Below, piece by piece: positions 24,061-33,800 of a DNA stretch of 57,392 nucleotides (position 1 is the first letter of the stretch; each line of letters opens with the position of its first letter). The stretch is from assembly GCA_003022485.1 (NCBI GenBank), contig PXTS01000036.1, positions 1 to 57,392 of the forward strand. Direction: 5' to 3'. The position numbers were made by a program, and so were the translations under genes. Below the pieces are notes generated by a model. The model saw only the letters and a program-made list of their open reading frames with translations, had not been told where the DNA came from and made no database searches. The DNA is from Bacteroidetes bacterium QS_8_68_28. GTDB lineage: Bacteria > Bacteroidota > Rhodothermia > Rhodothermales > Salinibacteraceae.

Positions 24061-25284
24061 ATGACACGCTCCCTCGCGCTCCTCCGGCGCCCGACTGCCT
24101 TGCTGCTGGGGATGGCGTTGCTGGTCGCCGCCGCTCCGCAACGCGCGCAGGGCCAGCAGCTCGCCAAGTACGGGGCCGACTTCCTCGCCGGCGGGGTCGG
24201 GGCGCGCGCCATCGGGCTCGGCGGGGCGTACACCGGACTGGCGCGTGACGTGACGGCCGGCTACTGGAACGCCGCCGGCCTTTCGCAGATGGACTACCCC
24301 GAGATCGGCTACATGCACGTCGAGCGCTTCGGCGGGGTCGTCTCGTTCGACTACGCAGGGGCGGCCTTCCCCGTCGGCGGGCGCTCGAGCTTCGGCGTAA
24401 TGGCGGTGCGCAGCGGCGTCAACGACATCGTCAACACCCTCAACGCCTACAACCCCGACACCGGCCAGCCCGACCCGGCCTACCAGGCGCAGATCACGCG
24501 CTTCTCGGCGGCGGACTACCTCTTCGGCTTCGGCTACGCGCGCCGCGTCTCCGAGCGTCTTTCGGTGGGGGGCACGGGGAAAGTGACGCGCCGCTCCATC
24601 GGCGACTTTGCTGATGCGTGGGGGTACAGCGTAGATGCCGGCGTGCAGTACCGCGCCCGAGGGGCTTTCGCGCGCGGCGACCGGCTCACGCTGGGCCTTC
24701 AGGTGCAGGACGCCCTTCCCTACGTGCAGAGCTGGAGCGTCGACCCCGGTGCCTTTGCGGTGGACTGCCTCGACGACGACGGGGAGCCCTACGACGCCTG
24801 CCTCGATGAGAACGGCGAGCTCATCGACGGAAATGCCGCGCGCTACGACTCGCTTTTTAGCCAGCAGATCCCCGAGGGGCAGACCGAGATCGTCACGCCC
24901 GTTGCGCGGCTGGGCTCGGGGTGGACCGTGCCGGTGAGCGGCCGGGGCAGCAACGTGACACTCGCGCTGGGAGTGGACGTGCGCTTCGACGGGCGGCGCG
25001 CCTTCCTCCTGAACGCCGGCGACGTGTCCTTCGAGCCGCGCCTGGGGGCGGAGTTTGACTACCGGGGCATCCTGGCCGTGCGCGGCGGCATCAACCGTGT
25101 GCAGTACGCCGACCGGCTGGGCTGGGACATCACGCCCTCGGTGGGCGCGGGGCTGAACCTCGCGCAGTTTTCGATCAACTACGCCTTTGGCGACTTCGGG
25201 GGGGCCAGTTCGGAGCTGGGTTACTCGCACCGCATCAGCGCGCGGCTGCGGCTGGAACAGCCGGCCCTCCAGCGCGGCGAATAG
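24061..25284 (+). CDS. PorV/PorQ family outer-membrane protein
   Basis: The 407-residue product has a signal peptide (about 1-32, ending QRAQG) and then a beta-barrel-like sequence of the UPF0164/PorV-PorQ family. The starting block QQLAKYGADFLAGGVGARAIGLGGAYTGLARDVTAGYWNAAGLSQ (32-76) is the family signature. Many alternating strands follow, and the sequence ends SHRISARLRLEQPALQRGE. In Bacteroidota PorV and PorQ are parts of type IX secretion, but related proteins without that system are common in Rhodothermota; no other Por/Spr genes are visible here. A TonB gene follows on the same strand. Confidence 0.85.
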   Translation: MTRSLALLRRPTALLLGMALLVAAAPQRAQGQQLAKYGADFLAGGVGARAIGLGGAYTGLARDVTAGYWNAAGLSQMDYPEIGYMHVERFGGVVSFDYAGAAFPVGGRSSFGVMAVRSGVNDIVNTLNAYNPDTGQPDPAYQAQITRFSAADYLFGFGYARRVSERLSVGGTGKVTRRSIGDFADAWGYSVDAGVQYRARGAFARGDRLTLGLQVQDALPYVQSWSVDPGAFAVDCLDDDGEPYDACLDENGELIDGNAARYDSLFSQQIPEGQTEIVTPVARLGSGWTVPVSGRGSNVTLALGVDVRFDGRRAFLLNAGDVSFEPRLGAEFDYRGILAVRGGINRVQYADRLGWDITPSVGAGLNLAQFSINYAFGDFGGASSELGYSHRISARLRLEQPALQRGE

Positions 25285-25419
25285 CGGGGGCGTGTTGGAG
25301 GGGGGAGTGGGGTTGAGGACGTTTTTCCCGAACGGCATCGGCAACGCCGCAGAACCGAAACCCCAAGATCCCGTAACACGGAGACACCACTGCACCAGAA
25401 TTTACAGAACGCCAACATC

Positions 25420-26226
25420 ATGACGCGCGACGACTGGATCGGGCTGGGTACGAGCGTCGGGGCGCATGGGGCGCTGCTGCTGCTCTTCGCGTTCTGGTCG
25501 GCAGGCCGCCCCGAGGTGCCCGTGCCGGGGGCGCTTCAGGTCGAGCTCGGGGCCTTTGCGGAGGGCCGCCCCGTGCAGCAGGCTGCCGCTCCTCCGGAGA
25601 CGCCTGCCTCCGAGCAGGACGCCTCGCCGTCCACGTCCGAACCGACCTCGTCCGAAGCCCCGCGTTCGTCTTCCGCCGCTCCAGAGCAGTCCGCGCCGGT
25701 GGACCTGCCGGAGCAACAGCCGCCCCCCGCCGGCGACGACCCGCCGCCGGAGGACCCGCCCGATGAGCAGCAAGACGCCGCGCCCGTCCCCGACGCGAGC
25801 ACGCCCGACAGCAGCGCAGTCGCTTCTGCCCAAGCGCCCGCCGCGCCGGACACCGCCGCTACGGACACGAGCCGTGCCGCCGGTGCCGAAGAGGCGGCTT
25901 CGACGTCCGGCGCGGCTACCGGCGAGGAAGGCGACGCCGACGACGAGGAAAAGGCGGCTCCCTTCGACATCGAAGGGCTTGACCGCACGCGCCTGCACGG
26001 CCGGCTTCCGCAGTACACCGAGAAGGTCAACGCCACGATCAAAGTCGAGATCACGGTGAGCCCGCAGGGGCGCGTGGTAGGGCAGCGCTTGCTCCAGAAG
26101 GCCAACCCGTCGCTGGAGCGGTCGGTGCTGGAGGCGCTGCGGCAGTGGCGCTTCGACCGGCTCCCCAGCGGGGCCCCCCAGGAAAACCAGACGGGCGTCG
26201 TCACCTTTCGCTTCCGGCTGGAGTAA
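25420..26226 (+). CDS. TonB-family energy transducer
   Basis: The 268-residue protein has an N-terminal membrane anchor (about 10-28, GTSVGAHGALLLLFAFWSAG), a long Pro/Ala/Glu/Ser-rich periplasm-spanning region (about 50-180), and a C-terminal TonB domain (about 185-268): RLPQYTEKVNATIKVEITVSPQGRVVGQRLLQKAN...LEALRQWRFDRL. It transmits the proton-motive force to outer-membrane receptors together with ExbB/ExbD, which are not seen here. Two receptor-type barrels lie nearby (26.3-28.4 kb and 31.6-33.6 kb). The leader is A/C-rich, with ACAC words. Confidence 0.85.
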   Translation: MTRDDWIGLGTSVGAHGALLLLFAFWSAGRPEVPVPGALQVELGAFAEGRPVQQAAAPPETPASEQDASPSTSEPTSSEAPRSSSAAPEQSAPVDLPEQQPPPAGDDPPPEDPPDEQQDAAPVPDASTPDSSAVASAQAPAAPDTAATDTSRAAGAEEAASTSGAATGEEGDADDEEKAAPFDIEGLDRTRLHGRLPQYTEKVNATIKVEITVSPQGRVVGQRLLQKANPSLERSVLEALRQWRFDRLPSGAPQENQTGVVTFRFRLE

Positions 26227-26312
26227 GATGCCCGAGAGGGTGTGAGGGCTGGGGGGGTTGTGCCGTCCCTTTTCCCGCTCGTCCCTTCTTCCTTTCAAGC
26301 CTTCGCCGCTTT

Positions 26313-28373
26313 CTAAAACTGCGCCTCGAGGCTGAGAAAGATCGCCAGCCGGCGGACGGGGCCGGCGGGATGAGAACGCAGGGGCGCGTCCAAGAGGTTA
26401 CGCAGGGCCAGCCGCGCACGCAGATGGTCACGCCAGAGGCGCTTCGTTACCGCCAGATCCAAGCGGAGGTGGGCGGGCAGGCGGTGGCGGTAGGCGTTGC
26501 CCCCGGCCTCGGCGGCGCGGCGGTAGGCGGGCCAGCGCTCCGCCGAACGGGCCGTCAGGCGTGCTTCCACAGAAAAGCGGTCGCCCACGGCCAGTCGGGC
26601 GGTGTAGCGCCCCCAGTGGCGTGGCACGCGCCGGAAGCGCTGGTCGAACGCGCGCTGATTCCCGTCCTCGCTGTTGACGGCGCGGTGGGCGAAAATGCGG
26701 TAGCGCAGCTGGTGGGCGAGCCCTTCGGGAAAGGTGGAAGCCCCCTCGGCGGCGGCGTAGAAGGTCTGTCCCGCCGCGCCGGTGTGCAGATGGATGTTGG
26801 GCACGAGGCGCCCGCCCGGCGGAGGGTAGACGGGAGAGCGGACAGGAGCGAAGCCGTAGCGCGCGTCGGGCAGGGTCATCGACTGGAAGTGGCGCGCGCC
26901 GCCCTCCAGCGTGAGGCGCAACCCCCCGGTGAAGGAGCGACTCAGGCGCACGTCGGCGGTGAAGCGTTCAGAGGCGGCAAAGGAGGCAGGAAGCGTCACG
27001 CGCGCCTCGGGGGCTTGCGGGACGGGAAGGCCCTGCGCGAGCCAGTACCACTGCCTGCCCTCGGCGGCGTAGGGACGGCGCACGTACCCGAGCCGGAGTC
27101 CCACTTGCGCGCGTTCCTCTGGCGCGTAGCGTGCGGAAAAAAGCGTGCCCCCACCGAACTGGCCGTTCGTCTGCGAAACCAGCAGCGCCAGGCGCGGGCG
27201 GAGGCCCGGGCCCGGAACCGAGAACGCGGTGTAGGCGCGCGCCGTCAGTACGTCGGGGTCGTCGAGGGAGGCGCCCCGGGCCTGCCCGTGCACGTAATCG
27301 CCGCTGAGGCCGGCGCGCACCTCGACCGGAACGTCGCCGGGGCCCGAACGGAGCGACAGGCGACCCGTCCCCAGCTGCGCGCTCAGGCGGTCCTCCGCCC
27401 AGTCGAACGAGGGGAACGGGGCGGCGCGCGCCCCAAAGCGGGTGGGGGCGGAGCGGAGCGTGGCGTGGCGGTAGCTTAGGCGGTAGTTCAGGGGCAGCAC
27501 GCGATCCGGCGGGAGGCGGCCCCGGACCGAAGCGCTCGCCCGGCGCCGGCGGGCCGGCACCTCGTAGCCCAGCGTTTCGAAGAGTGGGAGCGCCCGCAAC
27601 GTAGCATAATCGACCGTGAGGCGGTGTGTGCCCGGCAGCAGGGCACCGTCGCGAAGTGAGACGCGCGGCGCGATGAGCTGCTGGAGGGGCGGCCCGTCGA
27701 GGGTGTCCTGCACATTTTCTGTGCGCGCGCGAATGGGGCGGTCGGTCGTGTAGTGGCGAAGCGCCTGTAGGCTGAGCTCGGCGCTCGCGCCCTGGGGCCC
27801 GCGCAGGCTTGCCTCCGCAAAGTACTGCGGCCCGATGCGGTCCACGTTGAGCACCTCGCGCTCGGTCGTGCGGAAGGGGCCGGGGTCGCCCACCTCGTTG
27901 CCTAACGAGAAGGCGCCCTCCGCCGCAAGGCCTGGCGGGGGCGGGCGCAGGCGTAGGCGAAGCGCCCCGTCGGGGGCGAGGCGCCCGGCGACGAGCTGGG
28001 GCGCGCGCGACGCTTCCGCCGCGCGCACCTGTTGCAGATGCACCGGCAGGGTCGCCAGCGTCGGCTGCCCGAGGGGACCGACGTCAAACGGCTGCCCGTC
28101 GGCCATCACCAGCGGCGTGCCCGGCATCCCCACCGCCGACGGGCGCGGCGCATAGCCGTCGAGCGAGGTCGTTTCCCAGCCGTTCAGGAGCCAGAACAAG
28201 TCGGACACGCGCGTCAGGCCGGCTCGCGCCAGGGGCTTCCCCGCGAGCCGCTGGGCGGCCGGGGCGGCCTCGCCGCGCTCCTGGGCGAGGGCCGGCGGGG
28301 TGAGCATTAGAAGCGCGGCAGCCCCGGCGGCCGTCAACGCGCGGCGCAGCGAAAGGGGGCGAGTCGTCGTCAC
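26313..28373 (-). CDS. TonB-dependent-receptor-like outer-membrane barrel
   Basis: The 686-residue product begins with GTG 28373 and a signal peptide (to about residue 30, PPALAQERG). A degenerate plug-like segment (about 45-130: RVSDLFWLLNGWET, PLVMADGQPFDVGPL and TLATLPVHLQQVRAAEA) is followed by a long barrel rich in alternating hydrophobic strands and ending in VRRLAIFLSLEAQF with a C-terminal Phe, as in TonB-dependent receptors. No clear TonB box is visible. It is convergent with tonB and downstream of a small barrel gene, whose stop overlaps this start by 4 bp (GTGA), so the two are probably translationally coupled. The ligand is unknown. Confidence 0.7.
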   Translation of the reverse strand: MTTTRPLSLRRALTAAGAAALLMLTPPALAQERGEAAPAAQRLAGKPLARAGLTRVSDLFWLLNGWETTSLDGYAPRPSAVGMPGTPLVMADGQPFDVGPLGQPTLATLPVHLQQVRAAEASRAPQLVAGRLAPDGALRLRLRPPPPGLAAEGAFSLGNEVGDPGPFRTTEREVLNVDRIGPQYFAEASLRGPQGASAELSLQALRHYTTDRPIRARTENVQDTLDGPPLQQLIAPRVSLRDGALLPGTHRLTVDYATLRALPLFETLGYEVPARRRRASASVRGRLPPDRVLPLNYRLSYRHATLRSAPTRFGARAAPFPSFDWAEDRLSAQLGTGRLSLRSGPGDVPVEVRAGLSGDYVHGQARGASLDDPDVLTARAYTAFSVPGPGLRPRLALLVSQTNGQFGGGTLFSARYAPEERAQVGLRLGYVRRPYAAEGRQWYWLAQGLPVPQAPEARVTLPASFAASERFTADVRLSRSFTGGLRLTLEGGARHFQSMTLPDARYGFAPVRSPVYPPPGGRLVPNIHLHTGAAGQTFYAAAEGASTFPEGLAHQLRYRIFAHRAVNSEDGNQRAFDQRFRRVPRHWGRYTARLAVGDRFSVEARLTARSAERWPAYRRAAEAGGNAYRHRLPAHLRLDLAVTKRLWRDHLRARLALRNLLDAPLRSHPAGPVRRLAIFLSLEAQF

Positions 28374-28981
28374 TGCAGCAGGGTCTGGAGCCAGCGCGGC
28401 GCGTCGAAGCGGCGGCGCACCCCTGCGCGCACCTTCCACAGCGAAAAGGCCGTGGACGTGAATACATGCTCGTAGCGTGCTCCGAGGGCCAGGCGCCAGC
28501 GCCCGCCGAGCGGCAGGGACAAGCCGGCCTCTGTGCCCATCAGCAGCTCATTTTCGTTTCGCAGGCCCGCCCCGCCCTTGCTGAAGCGCATCAGAAACGT
28601 CCCAAGGTGGAGGCTTGCCTCCAGGCGTAACCCGCCCGGGCCCGGGCCCGGACGCACGCCCCAGTGCACCGCCACTGGCACGGCCCAGAGATTTTCGCGG
28701 GCGCGCGTTCCCCGCCCTTCAAAGCGCCGCAGGCCCACGTCCAGCCCGGCGACGCCCGCGTAGAAGGGGGTGCTCGCGGCGGCCTCGACGCCGGGGGAGG
28801 CGTGGTAAAACGGTTCCAGCGCGCCGGCGTCGAGCAGCGCGTTGCCGCCGGCCTGAAGCGCGACCTCCGAAAAGGGAACCGGCTGGGCGGGGGCCGGTGA
28901 GGGGCTCCCGGCGAGCGTCAGTCCTGCGCCCAGCGCCAGCAGGCGCCCGGCGGTTCGCAGCAAGGAAGAGCGAGGCAACAC
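28370..28981 (-). CDS. small outer-membrane beta-barrel protein, unknown function
   Basis: A GTG at 28981 begins a signal peptide (VLPRSSLLRTAGRLLALGAGLTLAGSP...APAQ, in pieces), followed by a roughly 170-residue OmpA/OmpW-like barrel (AVHWGVRPGPGPGGLRLEA..., RWRLALGARYEHVF...). The frame also opens at ATG 29053, but that would overlap the E1 leader and lacks signal-peptide character. It overlaps the downstream receptor gene by GTGA. No homologue comes to mind; the pair may import or bind one ligand together. It is divergent from the E1 gene. Confidence 0.65.
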   Translation of the reverse strand: MLPRSSLLRTAGRLLALGAGLTLAGSPSPAPAQPVPFSEVALQAGGNALLDAGALEPFYHASPGVEAAASTPFYAGVAGLDVGLRRFEGRGTRARENLWAVPVAVHWGVRPGPGPGGLRLEASLHLGTFLMRFSKGGAGLRNENELLMGTEAGLSLPLGGRWRLALGARYEHVFTSTAFSLWKVRAGVRRRFDAPRWLQTLLQ

Positions 28982-29058
28982 CCGAGGAGCCGGAGCAGTT
29001 AGGAAGAGGTCCTTGAAAAGATACGTTGCCGAGCTTGTCCTTTCAACGCCCAAGCGCT

Positions 29059-31122
29059 ATGCCTGCGTCCGCTCCTCAAACCGCCTCCGACGCGCCCGCC
29101 GGAGCGCCTCCGGCGCGTCCAGCCCGCGACCTTGAAGGGCTTCACCGCGCGCTCTTGGTACCGCGCCTCATCGAGGAAAAGATGCTCCGCCTCATCCGGC
29201 GCGGGCGCATCTCGAAGTGGTTCAGCGGATATGGGCAGGAGGCGGTGGCTGTCGGGTGCGCGTGGGCGCTGCGCGAGGATGACTGGCTTCTGCCGATGCA
29301 CCGCAACCTGGGGCTGTGGACGACGCGCGGGGTGGAGCTTCGGCCTCTCTTTTGTCAGCTCATGGGGAAGGAAGGCGGCTTTACGAAGGGGCGTGACCGC
29401 ACCTTCCACTTCGGTCTGCCTGCGAAAAGCATCGTCGGTATGATCTCGCACATGGCCGCCATGCTGCCGGTCGCCGACGGGCTGGGCCTCGCCGCGAAGC
29501 TCCGCGAAACCGGGCGCGTGGCCTGCGCCTTCGTCGGGGACGGCGGCACGCGCGAGGGCGACTTCCACGAGGCGCTCAATCTGGCAAGCGTCTGGGACCT
29601 GCCGGTCGTCTTCGTCGTCGAAAACAACGGCTACGGCCTCTCCACGCCCACCGCAGAGGCCGTTGCGCCCGACCCAATCGCCGACGCGGCCGACGGTTAC
29701 GCCATGCCGGGCCGCACCATCGACGGCAACGACCTGGGGAGCGTACTGGGGGCGGTCGAAGGGGCCGTTGCGCGCGCTCGCCGGGGCGAGGGGCCGGCCC
29801 TGCTGGAGATGAAGACCTTCCGCGTGCGCGGCCACGAGGAGGCCAGCGGTACCGCCTACGTCCCCGACGCGCTCATCGAAGAGTGGAAAGAAAAAGACCC
29901 CGTCGAGCGCTTCGAGGAGCGGCTGCTGGCGGAGGGCGTCCTCTCCGAAGACGCGATCCAGTCGCGCCGCGCCGAGATCGCGAAAGAGGTGGGCGCGGTC
30001 GCCGAGTGGGCGCTCGACCAGCCCGCCGTCGAAAGCACGGTCGGAGAGGAACGTGCCGCCGTCTTCGCCCCTCCCGCGCCGGCGGACGCCCCCTTCGCCC
30101 CGCGGGTGGAGCAGCCGGCGGAGGGGGGCGACGCCTCCGAGGAACGTTTCATCGACGCCATTTCGAGCGCGCTCCGCGCAGGGATGCAGGCTGACGAGCG
30201 CACCGTCTTGATGGGCCAGGACATCGCCGCGTACGGCGGCGTCTTCAAAGTCACCGAAGGCTTCGCAGACGAGTTCGGAACAGCGCGCGTGCGCAACACG
30301 CCCATCATCGAGAGTGGAGCCATAGGTGCGGCGCTGGGGCTGGCCGTCGAGGGCTTTCGCCCCGTCGTGGAGCTCCAGTACGCCGACTTCGTCAGCTGCG
30401 GCTTCAACCAGACGGTCAACAACCTCGCTACCACGCGCTACCGCTGGGGGGAGGCCCACGACACGACCGTGAACGTGACCCTACGAATGCCCTACGGCGG
30501 CGGCCTGGGCGCGGGGCCGTTCCACTCGCAGTCCATGGAAGCGCTCTTTTGCCACGTGCCCGGTCTCAAGGTGGTCGTCCCGTCCACCCCCGCCGATGCG
30601 AAGGGGTTGCTTCTGGAATCGCTGGCGGACCCGAATCCGGTGCTCTTCTTCGAGCAAAAGAAGCTCTACCGCTCCGTAAAGGGCGAGGTGCCGGAGGCCC
30701 CGTACCGTCTGCCGCTGGGGGAGGCGCACGTGGCCCGCAAAGGGGCCGACGCGACGGTCGTCACCTACGGGGTCGGCGTCCACTGGGCGCTCGACGAGGC
30801 CGAGCGGCTCGCCGAGAACGACGGCCCCCAGATCGAAGTGATCGACCTGCGCACGCTCGTGCCGTGGGACCGCGCGGCGGTGCTGCGCTCGCTGGAAAAG
30901 ACGAATCGCCTGCTCGTGCTCCACGAAGCCCCGCGCACCGGCGGATTCGGCGCGGAGCTGACCGCCGAAGTGGCCGAGGAAGGCTTCACGCTGCTGGACG
31001 CGCCGCCCGCGCGGGTCGGGGCGGAGGACCTGCCAGTTCCCTTCTCCAAAAACCTCGAAGACGAGATCTACTCCGCCCAGTCGAAACTACACGGCGCGTT
31101 GGATCGGCTGCTGGCGTTCTGA
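29059..31122 (+). CDS. two-oxoacid dehydrogenase E1, alpha and beta subunits fused
   Basis: The 687-residue product is a single-chain E1 of the branched-chain/acetoin-type two-oxoacid dehydrogenase. The alpha half (about 25-330) shows WFSGYGQEAVAVG and the TPP-binding motif GDGGTREGDFHEALNLA followed by VFVVENN (about 168-196). The beta half (about 370-687) shows MGQDIAAYGGVFKVTEGF, TPIIESGAIGAALGLA and the final LPVPFSKNLEDEI. Fused alpha-beta E1 proteins (2-oxoisovalerate or pyruvate type) are known in Bacteroidota. No E2/E3 gene is next to it, so the substrate (branched-chain oxoacid, pyruvate or acetoin) is unresolved. Confidence 0.9.
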   Translation: MPASAPQTASDAPAGAPPARPARDLEGLHRALLVPRLIEEKMLRLIRRGRISKWFSGYGQEAVAVGCAWALREDDWLLPMHRNLGLWTTRGVELRPLFCQLMGKEGGFTKGRDRTFHFGLPAKSIVGMISHMAAMLPVADGLGLAAKLRETGRVACAFVGDGGTREGDFHEALNLASVWDLPVVFVVENNGYGLSTPTAEAVAPDPIADAADGYAMPGRTIDGNDLGSVLGAVEGAVARARRGEGPALLEMKTFRVRGHEEASGTAYVPDALIEEWKEKDPVERFEERLLAEGVLSEDAIQSRRAEIAKEVGAVAEWALDQPAVESTVGEERAAVFAPPAPADAPFAPRVEQPAEGGDASEERFIDAISSALRAGMQADERTVLMGQDIAAYGGVFKVTEGFADEFGTARVRNTPIIESGAIGAALGLAVEGFRPVVELQYADFVSCGFNQTVNNLATTRYRWGEAHDTTVNVTLRMPYGGGLGAGPFHSQSMEALFCHVPGLKVVVPSTPADAKGLLLESLADPNPVLFFEQKKLYRSVKGEVPEAPYRLPLGEAHVARKGADATVVTYGVGVHWALDEAERLAENDGPQIEVIDLRTLVPWDRAAVLRSLEKTNRLLVLHEAPRTGGFGAELTAEVAEEGFTLLDAPPARVGAEDLPVPFSKNLEDEIYSAQSKLHGALDRLLAF

Positions 31123-31154
31123 GGACGCGGGTCGGGCGTGCTCTGCCGGGGCCG

Positions 31155-31404
31155 GACCGGCTCGATGAGGACGCGCACCTGCCCATCGCAGCCGACGCCG
31201 AAGCCCAGAATCAGGTCATCGTCCGCCAGGTCGAAGTGCTCGACGCGCGGGCGGCCCGCCTCGATCACGGCCTGCGCCTGCCGGGCCACCTCGCCTTCGA
31301 GACATCCGCCGCTGATGGTGCCGAGCGTCTTGGGGGGCCTTGCCGGAAGGCGCCACGAGCATCCGCGCGCCGGCGCGGTCGAGCAGCTCTCGTCGTTCCT
31401 TCAT
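31155..31404 (-). pseudogene. xdhC: decayed xdhC (molybdenum hydroxylase maturation factor)
   Basis: On the minus strand 31404-31330 reads MKERRELLD-RAGARMLVAPSGKAP, and from there one frame over TLGTISGGCLEGEV...FDLADDDLILGFGVGCDGQVRVLIEPV. Both blocks are XdhC/CoxI hallmarks. The frame changes at a run of six G/C (31332-31337): removing one base joins them. About 30 residues are missing before GARMLV, and everything after LIEPV (about 250 residues, including the NAD-binding half) is gone. XdhC normally protects and inserts the molybdenum cofactor of xanthine dehydrogenase-type enzymes. This is a remnant, not a working gene. Confidence 0.7.
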
Positions 31405-31560
31405 GGCACGCGGCGGGGGCGGTGCCCGCCAAAAGGCGCGCCGGAAACGGTGAAGCACGGATCGGGGCCCGCTCATAATTTTTTCTAAAACCGGCGTTGG
31501 GGCGAGGCGGTATGGGGAAAGCCCACCTGCTTGCCATACGCTTCTTGCCAAAAAGTCGTC

Positions 31561-33639
31561 GTGAGAGACACTCAAACGAGGGCCGCGCTCGCGTTGGTCG
31601 CGTTGCTGGCCGTGGCCGCCGGCCCGGCGCAGGCGCAGCGCGACACGACGGAGGTCATCGCGCTGGAGCCCGTCAAGGTGACGGCGGCTACCCCCTTCGA
31701 CCGGGTCGCCGCCACAAGCGCGACGTTCGCTACGAGCGTGCGCCGCCGCCCCGCTGCCGACCTCAACAACCGGCCTGCGCTCGCGCTGGGCGCGATCACG
31801 CGCACGATCCCCGGCCTCTCGGTCAACAGCCGTGAGCATTACGCCCTGGGCAACCGGGTGACGATGCGCGGGCTGGGGTGGCGCGCGCAGTTCGGCATTC
31901 GGGGCGTACAGATCCTGCTGGACGGCATTCCGCTCACCATCGCCGGCGGACAGGCGTTCACCTACGTCGTGGACCCGTCGTTCGTGCGGCGCGTGGAGGT
32001 GATTCGCGGCCCGGCGTCGGTCTTCTGGGGCAACGCGGCGGGCGGAGTGCTGTCTTTCTCGACGCGCCCGCCGGAGGAGGAGGGAGCGCCGCTCGTGCGC
32101 GCCCGCCAGGTCGCTGGCTCCTACGGGCTCTCGAAAACGGACCTCCAGGTGACGCCCGACCTCGGGTCGCAGCATGAGCTCAGCGCCTACGGGTCATACC
32201 TTTCGCAAAGCGGCTACCGCGCCCACAGCACCACGCGCCTCGGCCGTCTCGGCGCGACCGGCGACGTGTCGCTGGGCGAGGACCGGGGCCTACGCTTTGC
32301 AGCGGCCTACGTCAGTCTGCCGCAGGCCGACTCGCCGGGCTCGCTGCCGCGCGACCTCGTGAGCGAGAACCCGCAGCAGGCGCGCGATGCGTTCGTCGAG
32401 GCGGGGGCGGGCAAAATGCAGAAGCAGGGCCAGCTCGGCCTCACCTATTACGACGACCTCGGGGCCTGGGGGCGGCTGAAGACGACCGCCTACGGGCTGT
32501 TTCGCAATCTGGAGAACCCGCTTCCCTTCGCCTACATTACCTTCGACCGCCTCGTCGGCGGCACGCGCCTGACGCTCGAAGGACGCGTGGCGAACGGCAT
32601 GGCGAGCGGGCTGGAGTGGGGCGTGGGGCTGGAGGGCAAGTTCCAGCGCGACGACCGCATCGAATACGAAAACGCCGGCGGCGAGCCCGGCGACGATGTC
32701 CAGACCGACCAACTCGAAACGGTGGCCAACCAGGGCGTCTTCGGGCGGGCGACCCTGCCACTGGGGGAACGGGTTCGCCTGAGTGCCGGGGCGCGCTACG
32801 ACCACCTCCGCTTCGCCGTGAACGACCGCCTCCCCGGCGACGACGATGGCGAGCGCACGTTCCAGTCGGTGAGCCCGTCGGTGGGCGTATCGTACCGGCT
32901 CGATGCGGCGCGGCTCTTCGCGCACTTCAGCACGGCCCTCGAAGCCCCCACCACGACCGAGCTGGGCAACCGCCCCGACGCGCAGGGCGGCTTCAACCCC
33001 GAGGTGGGGCCGGAGCGCGTGCTGGGGCTGGAAATCGGCGCGCAGGGCGCGGCCCGCGTGCCCGGCGGCGGGCTGTCGTACGACGCGGCGCTCTTTGGGA
33101 TGCAGGTGCGTGACTTTCTGGTGCCGTACCAGAACGACAGCGACGAGACCTTCTACCGCAACGCCGGGCGCACCCGTCACGCGGGCCTCGAAGCGGCGGT
33201 CCAGTGGCAACTGCCGCAGGATCTCTCGCTGGCGGCGAGCTACACGTACCTCCGGGCCGAGTTCGTCGAGGCACGGGCGTCGGGCGGGGCTTCGCTGGAC
33301 GGCAACCGCGTGCCCGGCGTGCCGCGCCATCTGCTGGGGGGCACGCTCCGGTGGCGCCCCGCCCCGGTCTGGCTGGCGCTGGAGGGGGAGCGCACCAGCG
33401 CCTACCCGGTGGACAACCCGAACACGGCCGAGATCGACGGCTACACGGTGCTGGGGGCGCGCGTGAGCCATCCGGGGTACGAATGGTGGGGGCTCTCGGT
33501 GCAGCCGTTCGCGGCGGTGAAGAATCTCCTGGACGCGCGCTACGTCGGGTCGGTCGTGCCGAATGCCTTCGGGGGGCGCTACTTCGAGCCGGCTGCCGGG
33601 CGCCACTGGCGGGCGGGCGTGTCGGTGCAGGTCAAGTAG
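31561..33639 (+). CDS. TonB-dependent receptor
   Basis: The 692-residue outer-membrane importer has a signal peptide (about 1-25, ALVALLAVAAGPAQAQ). Its plug domain (about 30-160) includes VTMRGLGWRAQFGIRGVQILLDGIPLT and RRVEVIRGPASVFWGNAAGGVLSF, the classical plug motif. A 22-strand-type barrel ends GGRYFEPAAGRHWRAGVSVQVK. The start was taken as GTG 31561, giving the clean signal peptide; an in-frame TTG at 31531 is an alternative. The closing region fits a siderophore- or B12-type receptor, but the ligand is not identifiable. TonB is encoded 5 kb upstream. Confidence 0.9.
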   Translation: MRDTQTRAALALVALLAVAAGPAQAQRDTTEVIALEPVKVTAATPFDRVAATSATFATSVRRRPAADLNNRPALALGAITRTIPGLSVNSREHYALGNRVTMRGLGWRAQFGIRGVQILLDGIPLTIAGGQAFTYVVDPSFVRRVEVIRGPASVFWGNAAGGVLSFSTRPPEEEGAPLVRARQVAGSYGLSKTDLQVTPDLGSQHELSAYGSYLSQSGYRAHSTTRLGRLGATGDVSLGEDRGLRFAAAYVSLPQADSPGSLPRDLVSENPQQARDAFVEAGAGKMQKQGQLGLTYYDDLGAWGRLKTTAYGLFRNLENPLPFAYITFDRLVGGTRLTLEGRVANGMASGLEWGVGLEGKFQRDDRIEYENAGGEPGDDVQTDQLETVANQGVFGRATLPLGERVRLSAGARYDHLRFAVNDRLPGDDDGERTFQSVSPSVGVSYRLDAARLFAHFSTALEAPTTTELGNRPDAQGGFNPEVGPERVLGLEIGAQGAARVPGGGLSYDAALFGMQVRDFLVPYQNDSDETFYRNAGRTRHAGLEAAVQWQLPQDLSLAASYTYLRAEFVEARASGGASLDGNRVPGVPRHLLGGTLRWRPAPVWLALEGERTSAYPVDNPNTAEIDGYTVLGARVSHPGYEWWGLSVQPFAAVKNLLDARYVGSVVPNAFGGRYFEPAAGRHWRAGVSVQVK

Positions 33640-33800
33640 GGGGCGGCAGGACTGCCGGGCTGCCGGATCACCGCGCGTGCGGGATCGTTCTTCTACCCGG
33701 CAAGCGCGACGGCTCTTGCGAGTACGCCCAGCGGGTGCGCCGTGAGCGCGTAGGGGCGTAATGCCAGTTGCCTCATCGCTGACCGCGTGCCGCGAGCGAG

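Noticed and set aside
31068-31289. A stand-alone small gene on the minus strand covering the xdhC tail
   Set aside because: It overlaps the end of the E1 gene, and only part of it matches XdhC. It is better explained as part of a pseudogene.
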